Assembly (NCBI RefSeq): GCF_010435915.1
Contig: NZ_JAAFZH010000011.1
Span: forward strand, 185,554-249,553
Source of the DNA: Spirosoma terrae
GTDB lineage: Bacteria > Bacteroidota > Bacteroidia > Cytophagales > Spirosomataceae
DNA: 64,000 nucleotides
Direction: 5' to 3'
The position numbers were made by a program, and so were the translations under genes. Below, in pieces: positions 54,999 to 61,904 of the stretch; the first letter of the stretch is position 1, and each line of letters opens with the position of its first letter. A model generated the notes under the pieces. That model was given only the letters and a program-made list of their open reading frames with translations. It was not told the origin of the DNA and did no database searches.

Positions 54999-55610
54999 AT
55001 GGCAAAAAAATACTCGATTGGCCGAAATCCAGAAAATACTTTCAGTTATCCTGCCGAGAAAACAGTAAGTGGTATTCACGCGTACCTGACACTTATTGCA
55101 CAGAACGAACTGCTCATACAAGATAATGGATCGACTAACGGCACATATGTAAACGGACAGCCCGTCTCATCCTATTCACTGTATCCTGGAGACAGGCTGC
55201 GCCTGGGAAACCTTTGGGTCGATGTAGATGATCTCTTGAAGGAAATAATGAATCGAGAGTTTACAGGAACCCGAAAGCCCACCAATAGTCTCAACCGCCC
55301 TGCCCCAGCAGATGTGTCAGACCAGTTCTTAGAATTAAAAGGTGTACTTGAAAAATATCGAAGGCATCTGGCAGAGATCGATTTGCTAAAAGAAGGCACA
55401 ATTGTCGACAAGGTAATGCGCATTGCTTCATTTGGAGTTATTACAAAAACCAACAAAATCAATATTCGCGAACTCGACCAACAGTTAAAAGACTGGTTTA
55501 AAGCAACATACGTCTGTCCAAATTGTAAAATACACCTTAATGAGTTTCCCTTCGAAGCCTTACAAAAACAAAAGTTTTGTAGGAGTTGTAAAGCGATTTG
55601 GGCTAAGTGA
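54999..55610 (+). CDS. FHA-domain protein with C-terminal zinc ribbon, island gene 4
   Basis: A 203-residue cytoplasmic protein. Residues 1-75 form an FHA phosphothreonine-binding domain with all landmark residues: SIGRNPEN (Gly-Arg), the S-x-x-H pair in TVSGIHAYL, and DNGSTNGTYVNG. A helical middle (95-165) follows. The C-terminal part (about 170-203) has two C-x-x-C pairs (VCPNCKI and FCRSCKAIW), a zinc-ribbon pattern. It should read threonine phosphorylation produced by the kinase encoded downstream. The order of domains is the mirror image of the FHA protein at 57019-57627. Confidence 0.88.
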   Translation: MAKKYSIGRNPENTFSYPAEKTVSGIHAYLTLIAQNELLIQDNGSTNGTYVNGQPVSSYSLYPGDRLRLGNLWVDVDDLLKEIMNREFTGTRKPTNSLNRPAPADVSDQFLELKGVLEKYRRHLAEIDLLKEGTIVDKVMRIASFGVITKTNKINIRELDQQLKDWFKATYVCPNCKIHLNEFPFEALQKQKFCRSCKAIWAK

Positions 55611-55640
55611 TTAGAGATAAATATATAAAATTGCTATAAT

Positions 55641-56249
55641 ATGGAATCGGTTAAAAGTCTAAAAAAGAAGCTATCGGCTACAGAAGCAGGATCATTATCA
55701 GGCGCAGCAACTGGCTTGGGCGCAGCATTAGGTGTAGAATACACGGATAAGTTGATGGATGATACTTCCAGTTCTGAGCCCAGTGAGTTATTTCCCGCCA
55801 ACGATCCAGCGTTAGACACAGCTTCTGGTCTGGTTGATTCCGCTCCTAATAAGACTTCGGGTGATCAATTACATACGGCGAGTCATTCTACAGAAGCGGA
55901 AGACCCCGAAGTAATTGATGGTATTACTTATGATACAAATGGCGATGGGGTAGCCGACTCCATAATGTTTGATCTTAATGGTGATGGGGTTATCGATGCC
56001 ATTGTTCTAGATCTCGATGGCGATGGGGTAGCTGAATATGCCGGAATTGATACTGATAATGACCATATTGCTGATACGCATTTGATTGATATTAATAATG
56101 ATCATACATACGACTTAGCTATTCATGATAGTATTTCTGGCACTACTGATGTTAATGAAAGCTGGCAAGAAAGCAATTTTGATTCATACAATGGCGATGA
56201 TATAGCTTATGATATGAACAATGATGCAGACATTTCTGACTGGGCTTAA
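55641..56249 (+). CDS. acidic protein with tandem calcium-type loops, island gene 5
   Basis: A 202-residue acidic protein. Residues 1-40 (MESVKSLKKKLSATEAGSLS, GAATGLGAALGVEYTDKLMD) resemble the start of the next gene's product. After a Ser/Thr-rich stretch come five tandem 13-residue units (about residues 95-160) built on D-x-N/D-G-D-G: YDTNGDGVADS, FDLNGDGVIDA, LDLDGDGVAEY, IDTDNDHIADT and IDINNDHTYDL. Such units bind calcium in EF-hand/thrombospondin type 3 proteins. The GAATGLGAALG run may be a short membrane or assembly segment. No standard signal peptide is visible. The role is unknown and I do not recognise a family beyond the loops. Confidence 0.75.
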   Translation: MESVKSLKKKLSATEAGSLSGAATGLGAALGVEYTDKLMDDTSSSEPSELFPANDPALDTASGLVDSAPNKTSGDQLHTASHSTEAEDPEVIDGITYDTNGDGVADSIMFDLNGDGVIDAIVLDLDGDGVAEYAGIDTDNDHIADTHLIDINNDHTYDLAIHDSISGTTDVNESWQESNFDSYNGDDIAYDMNNDADISDWA

Positions 56250-56277
56250 CCTAAGTCTTTAATCTAACTAAACTATT

Positions 56278-57003
56278 ATGACCAGTAATACGAATGAGCA
56301 AGGATCTATTAACAAGGGCAGAAAAAATGCTGATAATCAGAGAAACACCGCTTGGAAAGCCGCAGCAGCAGGTGCAGCCACCGGTGCGGTTGCGGCTGCT
56401 GGGATTAAGTACAGTGATAGTATAATTGAGTTTGTCTCAGAAGAGTCGGAAGTTAACCCAGAGATTGTGCAGGATATTTCAAATAACCCACAAGTTTCTC
56501 AGGAAGACTCCCCAAACATCACTACTTCTGCCAGCTCCCTTATCAATAATAATTCGGCACCTACTTCATCACAGACTGCCACATTGAATCCAGAGACAGA
56601 ATCAACCATAGCGGATACTCAAGTTGAAAGCTCAGTGTCAAGCGACGATATGATTGAGACTGCATCGGAGCAATCCCTTGAAGCTGAATATCAATCAATT
56701 GATGATGAAGATGTGATCGAGGGAATCAATATAGATTCAGATGAAATCTTAGACTCCACATATGATTCAAATTCTCAATTTGAATCATATGAAATTGACC
56801 CAGATGATACAAGTGATGAATTTTTAGGTCCTGATACCTCCGAATTGAATGAAATTGATAATGAGTTTTTAAGCCCTGAAACCGAGGATTGGAATGATGC
56901 TGATGGTGAATTTATAGGCCCTGAAACCTATGAGTTGAACGAAACTAATGATACATTTTCAGACGGAGTTGGGGATGAGTATTGTTTCGATGATAATATT
57001 TAA
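56278..57003 (+). CDS. very acidic repeat protein, island gene 6
   Basis: A 241-residue protein, strongly acidic. Residues 20-50 (AWKAAAAGAATGAVAAAGIK, then YSDSIIEFV) echo the start of the preceding gene's product, suggesting a common origin or shared docking part. A long Ser/Thr/Asn/Glu-rich linker (55-150) is a possible phosphorylation region. The C-terminal part contains three 15-residue repeats, DEFLGPDTSELNEID, NEFLSPETEDWNDAD and GEFIGPETYELNETN. No enzyme motif is visible. With FHA proteins, a kinase and a phosphatase beside it, a phosphorylated scaffold or substrate is plausible but unproven. Confidence 0.7.
   Translation: MTSNTNEQGSINKGRKNADNQRNTAWKAAAAGAATGAVAAAGIKYSDSIIEFVSEESEVNPEIVQDISNNPQVSQEDSPNITTSASSLINNNSAPTSSQTATLNPETESTIADTQVESSVSSDDMIETASEQSLEAEYQSIDDEDVIEGINIDSDEILDSTYDSNSQFESYEIDPDDTSDEFLGPDTSELNEIDNEFLSPETEDWNDADGEFIGPETYELNETNDTFSDGVGDEYCFDDNI
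56759..56791. repeat. perfect inverted repeat inside the acidic-protein gene
   Basis: CATATGATTCAAATT and AATTTGAATCATATG flank a three-base loop. The arms lie within codons for SNSQFESYEI, so they must be tolerated by the protein. It would form a hairpin in the mRNA. Confidence 0.8.
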
Positions 57004-57018
57004 TAATTGTATTGCATT

Positions 57019-57627
57019 ATGGGGCATGTTAAATTGGGTGAATGTGCTCTGTGCCAGAGCGCTCTAGGCTTGGAAGATAACCATCCCAAAGTTCGTCCAG
57101 GTAATATATTGAAAATCAAATGTCCGCGCTGCAATACAGTAAATTCAATTAAAGTACCCGCTGAGCGGATTTCTAAGTCAACACAAGAGCAAAATCATCA
57201 GGCCTTCACTACCATCGAACAAGAAGTAGCTTGGATAATAGTTCATGACGAACATACCGCAGCCCAAACCTTCCCTCTAAAACTTGGGAAAAACATACTT
57301 GGGCGGTTTTCACCAGATAAACCTTGTGATGTAATGATTAAAACAAACGACGTTTTTATGAGTCGTAATCACTCATTGATTGAAGTAATGAGGCGGCCAG
57401 ATAACGTTTTAATCTTTACTATATCCGATATATCCAGCACAAATGGAACATTTATCAATGCGGTTAGAAAGCTTTCAAAATTCGATAAGCTCATCCTTAA
57501 AGACGGGGATACTATTCAGCTTGGAAAAACGAAAGTTGTACTCAAAACTCGCCAATCCACTCAAAATAGCACGGACGCGACGGAAAATGTGAAACGTGAA
57601 GCGTATACCAAAACTGTGATCATTTGA
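57019..57627 (+). CDS. FHA-domain protein with N-terminal zinc ribbon, island gene 7
   Basis: A 202-residue cytoplasmic protein, starting at ATG 57019 (MGHVKLGECALCQSALG). Two C-x-x-C pairs (ECALCQ and KCPRCNTVN) form an N-terminal zinc ribbon within residues 8-45. The FHA domain lies at about 85-185: NILGRFSPDK (Gly-Arg), FMSRNHSLIEV (S-x-x-H) and DISSTNGTFINAVR. All ligand-binding residues are present, so it should bind phosphothreonine. It precedes the PP2C phosphatase and overlaps only its possible upstream TTG start. Compared with the FHA protein at 54999-55610, the zinc ribbon and FHA domain are in reverse order. Confidence 0.9.
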   Translation: MGHVKLGECALCQSALGLEDNHPKVRPGNILKIKCPRCNTVNSIKVPAERISKSTQEQNHQAFTTIEQEVAWIIVHDEHTAAQTFPLKLGKNILGRFSPDKPCDVMIKTNDVFMSRNHSLIEVMRRPDNVLIFTISDISSTNGTFINAVRKLSKFDKLILKDGDTIQLGKTKVVLKTRQSTQNSTDATENVKREAYTKTVII

Positions 57628-57674
57628 AGTCACACTCCCTCTTAACTAGTAAGCCGCTCAGCGGTTCAGATTTT

Positions 57675-58913
57675 ATGATAAAAATTGAAACCTATCCTCC
57701 ACTAGCGCTCAACGAAATAGGGAAGCGTGATAATAACGAAGATTCTATTTTCCCTTCGAAGGGTGGGGCTCATGAGTATGACAGGTTATTCTTGGTTTGC
57801 GACGGTATTGGAGGGAATGCAAAAGGAGAGGAAGCAAGTAATATTGTGTGCGAAGCTTTCGATCATGTAATGGAATCTGGCCGCCAGCCGTCCAATCCTA
57901 TGATTATTGCTAACGCACTATATTACGCCGAAGAACAGATTGATCTGTTTGTACAAAACAATCCTGAAGCAAAAGGCATGGGTACAACAATGACTTTGCT
58001 TCATTTACACGAAAATGGCGCGACCATCGCACATATTGGGGATAGCCGTGTATACCACATCCGAGGAAGAACAATCCGGTTTGTAACAAGTGATCACAAA
58101 TGGGTAAACAAGCTGGTTCTTTCTGGTGATCTTAGTCCGGAGGAAGCTCTTATACACCCGCGAAGGAATGTGATTGATAGAGCGATTTTAGGCCGCCAAG
58201 AGCGCCCTTCGCAAGCTGACGTAATTCAGGTGACTGATATTCGGGCAGGAGACTATTTTTTTCTTTGTACTGATGGTATTCTAGAGGGGGTTGATGAAAA
58301 TCAACTTGTACACATTCTGGCTTCGGATGATAGTGACACCAATAAGTTGGGTGAAATTGAAAGCCGATGCAACGAGAAGTCGATGGACAATTTCTCTGCT
58401 TACTTAGTTCGTATTAGATCGGTTAATGGAATTGCAACTCCATGGACCCCATCAGTGATACCATTGAATAATGCGGAAGAAGTAATTACAGCAATAAAAG
58501 ACCACAGTGAAGCAATTAATCATCACGCTTCTGAATTTGTTGATTTGCCTATCGCCCAGACGCCTTCTCAAACCCCACCTTCAATTGTATACCCTGTTGA
58601 CGAACAAGCTTTCAGCCAACTTCAAAAAAATGAAAAACAGAAGATATTTCAGGGGATCATTTTCCCCATCGTGCTGACAATATTATGCGCATTAACTACC
58701 GTAGGCGGATATTATATCTATGACCATTTTATTAAAGACAAGTTGTCGCTGGAGCAAAATCCGAGAGAAGCAAGGCCAACAGATAAGCAACCGGAAAAGC
58801 TAAAGAAAGAGAACAAAAAAAGCGAATCAAAGCAGCCAGCTAAGAAAAAAGAAGAAAAGCTATTGAACCCTAATAGCCCAAATAAAGACACAGTAAAACC
58901 GGATACTAACTAA
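57675..58913 (+). CDS. PP2C-family Ser/Thr protein phosphatase with membrane helix, island gene 8
   Basis: A 412-residue protein. Residues 1-245 form a bacterial PP2C phosphatase with all metal-binding acids: KRDNNEDSIFP, LVCDGIGGNAKGEEAS, GMGTTMTLL, AHIGDSRVYHIR, FLCTDGILEGV and DNFSAYLVRI. A Pro/Gln-rich linker (about 260-325) and one membrane helix (about 330-350, IIFPIVLTILCALTTVGGYY) follow, then a highly charged Lys/Glu/Asn tail that would lie outside the cytoplasmic membrane. ATG 57675 is preferred. An in-frame TTG at 57624 is possible. It should reverse the phosphorylation made by the kinase encoded at 61905-63326. The layout FHA, phosphatase, kinase is that of a Ser/Thr signalling module. 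Confidence 0.9.
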   Translation: MIKIETYPPLALNEIGKRDNNEDSIFPSKGGAHEYDRLFLVCDGIGGNAKGEEASNIVCEAFDHVMESGRQPSNPMIIANALYYAEEQIDLFVQNNPEAKGMGTTMTLLHLHENGATIAHIGDSRVYHIRGRTIRFVTSDHKWVNKLVLSGDLSPEEALIHPRRNVIDRAILGRQERPSQADVIQVTDIRAGDYFFLCTDGILEGVDENQLVHILASDDSDTNKLGEIESRCNEKSMDNFSAYLVRIRSVNGIATPWTPSVIPLNNAEEVITAIKDHSEAINHHASEFVDLPIAQTPSQTPPSIVYPVDEQAFSQLQKNEKQKIFQGIIFPIVLTILCALTTVGGYYIYDHFIKDKLSLEQNPREARPTDKQPEKLKKENKKSESKQPAKKKEEKLLNPNSPNKDTVKPDTN

Positions 58914-58951
58914 TATTAGTATAATTTGTGTAGCTGCTACACCTATACAAT

Positions 58952-59740
58952 ATGAAACTCATTCAGATATTTTGTGTCAGCGCTTTTCTGCTAGGCTTCA
59001 CTAATAAATCATTTGCAACAACTTATGCGGTAGTGGTAGCCATTGCAGACTACCTTCACTTTCCCCCCAGCCAGGGAGATTTGAAATATACTGTCTCAGA
59101 TGCACAGAATTTCTACAATTATCTGAGAAGCGATTTAGGCGGCAAAGTTCCTCAAAATCAAATGCGATACTTGGTGAACAATCATGCTTCAAAATCCAAC
59201 ATTACTGCCGCGCTACGATACCTTTTTAAATTCGCTAAACCGGAAGACAAAGTTATTTTTTACTTCTCTGGCCATGGCGACCATGGAGCTTTCATTCCTT
59301 ATGATTTCGATAAATCCGAAGCCAGTACATTGTTTCATCGCGAGGTAAAGGAAATATTCAAAAATTGTCGTGCAAAGACTAAAATATGTATTGCTGACGC
59401 CTGTTATTCAGGATCTATTACGCAGAAAGATATTCCTAGAAATATAAAATCAAAACTGGAAAGTAAACCTGCTATTGATGTGGTGATATTGATGTCATCA
59501 AGGCCTAATGAAACATCTATTGAATCAGCAAAGCTACACCAAGGTCTGTTCAGTCATTTTCTTCTGGAAGGTATGAAAGGAAAAGCAGATAAGGATAACA
59601 ACCGGCAGATCAGCATCGAAGAATTGTTTCAGTTTGTGCATAGTAACGTAACATCAGTCTCAACATACCACTACCGTTCACCTCAACACCCTATTGCATA
59701 TGGCCACTTCTCAAGAAATTTAGTCATTACCACTTATTAG
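58952..59740 (+). CDS. exported caspase-like (C14) protease with EF-hand loop, island gene 9
   Basis: A 262-residue protein. A signal peptide (about 1-22, MKLIQIFCVSAFLLGFTNKS then FA) predicts export to the periplasm, or beyond. The caspase fold starts at TYAVVVAIADY, with the catalytic His108 in YFSGHGDHGAF and Cys151 in CIADACYSGS, both present. Around residue 214 DKDNNRQISIEE matches an EF-hand calcium loop. Caspase-like proteins cut after specific residues and often act in regulated cell death or conflict systems. In this island it is the only clear hydrolase acting outside the cytoplasm. Its partner and substrate are unknown. Confidence 0.86.
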   Translation: MKLIQIFCVSAFLLGFTNKSFATTYAVVVAIADYLHFPPSQGDLKYTVSDAQNFYNYLRSDLGGKVPQNQMRYLVNNHASKSNITAALRYLFKFAKPEDKVIFYFSGHGDHGAFIPYDFDKSEASTLFHREVKEIFKNCRAKTKICIADACYSGSITQKDIPRNIKSKLESKPAIDVVILMSSRPNETSIESAKLHQGLFSHFLLEGMKGKADKDNNRQISIEELFQFVHSNVTSVSTYHYRSPQHPIAYGHFSRNLVITTY

Positions 59741-59770
59741 TTCAATTATAAATTTAGTAATCCGTAAAAA

Positions 59771-60346
59771 ATGAAAAAGTATTATTTAATGAAAAATGGT
59801 GGTCAATTAGGGCCATATGCGATTGAAGAAATGTATGCTTTTCACCTTACCGCTGATACCATGGTATGGTATCAGGAATTGGGTAATTGGAAAATGGTTA
59901 AGGACGCTCCTGAGTTGCGTCATCTGCTAGTTAAGCCTGATAACTCCAAAAAATATTGGTATTTAGGAGGATTAGTCGCATTTCTATTATTGGCTGGAGC
60001 TTTCTATGCTGCGTTCAAGGAAAAAGAGGGGTCCGAAAAAGTGGCCAAAGCATTAGCTTCTGAGTTTTCATATTATGCAATGAAAACTTGTAATTCAGCT
60101 ACGGGTAGTAACGCCACATTTGAAGTAAAAGATTGGGAATGTAAAGACAAACGCTATACCATAGATGTAATTTCAACTTGGGAAGGAACCCCTTATGGTG
60201 GGAATAATTGCACGCACGAGATAAGAAGCAAGCTAATGGTGAATGAGGATGGGACTGAGCGTGATTGGAAGATAATGGATATAAATGGCTGTATGGAGAC
60301 CGACGCTAGTTCAGATTATAGCGTCAGAGCATTTTTAAGACGATAA
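59771..60346 (+). CDS. GYF_2-domain membrane protein, island gene 10
   Basis: A 191-residue protein. Residues 1-55 form a GYF_2 (DUF4339) domain, MKNGGQLGPYAIEEMYAF then TMVWYQELGNWKMV, a small module seen in membrane-associated bacterial proteins that may bind proline-rich peptides. One membrane helix follows (about 64-84, YWYLGGLVAFLLLAGAFYAA). The outer part (90-191) is a domain with Cys at KTCN, WECKD, NNCTHE and NGCMET, probably disulfide-bonded in the periplasm. I do not recognise this outer domain. The neighbouring kinases have proline-rich linkers (for example YTPPPPPRVPL), which might be a ligand, but that is a guess. Confidence 0.8.
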   Translation: MKKYYLMKNGGQLGPYAIEEMYAFHLTADTMVWYQELGNWKMVKDAPELRHLLVKPDNSKKYWYLGGLVAFLLLAGAFYAAFKEKEGSEKVAKALASEFSYYAMKTCNSATGSNATFEVKDWECKDKRYTIDVISTWEGTPYGGNNCTHEIRSKLMVNEDGTERDWKIMDINGCMETDASSDYSVRAFLRR

Positions 60347-60366
60347 TTTTGCCCTTTCCTTCGTTT

Positions 60367-61869
60367 ATGAACCTTATTAATTCTAAAATAAAAGACTATA
60401 CACTTATTCGGGAACTCCATCGGGGAGCGAATACTGTAGTGTATTATGCCAAAAATCAGCTTGGAGCCGAAGCAGCTGTCAAAGTGATGGTAGGAAGCAG
60501 CGACATGGATGTTCAGAATCTACGTAAGCATTTTTTGAGGCAGGCGCAGTTATTGGTTGCATTAAAACACGATTATATTACCCACGTATACGATTTCTAT
60601 GAAGATACCGAATGTGTAGCGATCATCATGGAGTACTTGAATGGTCAAAATTTACAGGCCTATATGGCCCTAAATCCTGTTACAACTTTCTCTAAGGCAA
60701 CAGAATGGTACGGCCAAGTTCTTCAAGGGTTTGAAAAGGCACACAAGATGGGAATCATACACCGGGATGTAAACCCATCCTCTCTATTTCTGACTAATTC
60801 GGAAAAGTTAAAGATTTTAAATTTTGGCACTGCCAAAATAATTCAGGATGCTCTGGCCGAAAATCTGGCAGGCGGAATGAAAACTATTATACAGCCGGAA
60901 ATCCCATACTACAAAAGTCCAGAGCAGATCATGCGACCAAATAGCATTGATCATCGCTCAGACATATATTCCTTAGGACTTCTTTTCTATATAATGACTA
61001 CTGGAATTGAGCCTTATAGTAAAAAGGAAATACAAAATGATATTATATACAAGTCTTTGCCCAAACCAATAATCTATAGCCAGACCTTGTATGATGTGGT
61101 TTTAAAAGCAACTGCGAAACAAGTAAAAGATCGTTTTGAATCATGTACCGAATTTCTTTTGGCGTTACAAAATGCGGTATTGGGGTATGAAAAAACGAAT
61201 GAAACAACTAATTCAAAAGAGAGCGTTGAGTTTTTAACAGGAAAAACCCAAATCATCAACCCGAATGATGCATTTAAAGCAAATGATAAATCCGGAATGC
61301 AAGGTCCTACTGAAATAATTACTGAACCAGTATTTAATGTTGGCTCTAAGAGTTACCAAGAAAATAAACGTCAAGATACAAGCGATTTGCGACCAGAGAG
61401 TAGCCCACCTCCTTATACAGCTTCTACAACTCAAGTTCCACCACCATTTACTACTTCAGATAGAGTCAATGACAATAACTTCGAGCTAAATATAGGAAAT
61501 GAAATATATTCTGCGGCTCAAATGAAAACGGCTGCAATTATGGGAGGACCGGCTGTGTTCGCGTATTTTTTATCTGAGAACTGTAAAGTTTTTAAGGAAT
61601 ATGACAAAGCATCGAAGTACATGATGAATGGGGTTCTCGCTGTTATACCTTACTACGCAGTCTCAGCATTGACGGATTCTGCTCCACTGATATCTGTTTT
61701 AATCACTATTCTCAGTTGGGTCTATATGTTCAGACTTACGACTAATCAACAGCCGCAAGCTATTGAATTCATTCGTAGAGGTGGTAGATACCGACCACTA
61801 GGCAATGTATTATTAGCTTATGTGGTAAATATCGCAATTATCCTTTGGTTAGCCTGGAAGTTCAGTTGA
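60367..61869 (+). CDS. membrane-anchored pseudokinase (STK-like), island gene 11
   Basis: A 500-residue protein with a Ser/Thr kinase-like domain (residues 5-275). Start ATG 60367 (MNLINSKIKDYTLIRELH). The ATP-binding Lys is kept (AAVKVM, about residue 39), but other key residues are changed. The helix-C Glu is replaced by Gln (LRQAQLL, about 57), the catalytic loop reads HRDVNPSSLFL, losing the metal-binding Asn, and DFG reads NFG (ILNFGTAKI). It is therefore predicted to be inactive. A Pro/Ser-rich linker (280-370) leads to a membrane region (about 390-500) with several helices that resembles that of the next gene's product. It probably regulates or scaffolds the active kinase. Confidence 0.85.
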   Translation: MNLINSKIKDYTLIRELHRGANTVVYYAKNQLGAEAAVKVMVGSSDMDVQNLRKHFLRQAQLLVALKHDYITHVYDFYEDTECVAIIMEYLNGQNLQAYMALNPVTTFSKATEWYGQVLQGFEKAHKMGIIHRDVNPSSLFLTNSEKLKILNFGTAKIIQDALAENLAGGMKTIIQPEIPYYKSPEQIMRPNSIDHRSDIYSLGLLFYIMTTGIEPYSKKEIQNDIIYKSLPKPIIYSQTLYDVVLKATAKQVKDRFESCTEFLLALQNAVLGYEKTNETTNSKESVEFLTGKTQIINPNDAFKANDKSGMQGPTEIITEPVFNVGSKSYQENKRQDTSDLRPESSPPPYTASTTQVPPPFTTSDRVNDNNFELNIGNEIYSAAQMKTAAIMGGPAVFAYFLSENCKVFKEYDKASKYMMNGVLAVIPYYAVSALTDSAPLISVLITILSWVYMFRLTTNQQPQAIEFIRRGGRYRPLGNVLLAYVVNIAIILWLAWKFS

Positions 61870-61904
61870 TATATTAAGTTTCATATCTATACTTCTTCTT
61901 TTTT

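Noticed and set aside
55920..56120. 39-bp periodicity in the calcium-loop gene as a DNA repeat element
   Set aside because: The period corresponds to 13-residue D-x-N-G-D-G loops in frame, and the DNA itself varies freely.
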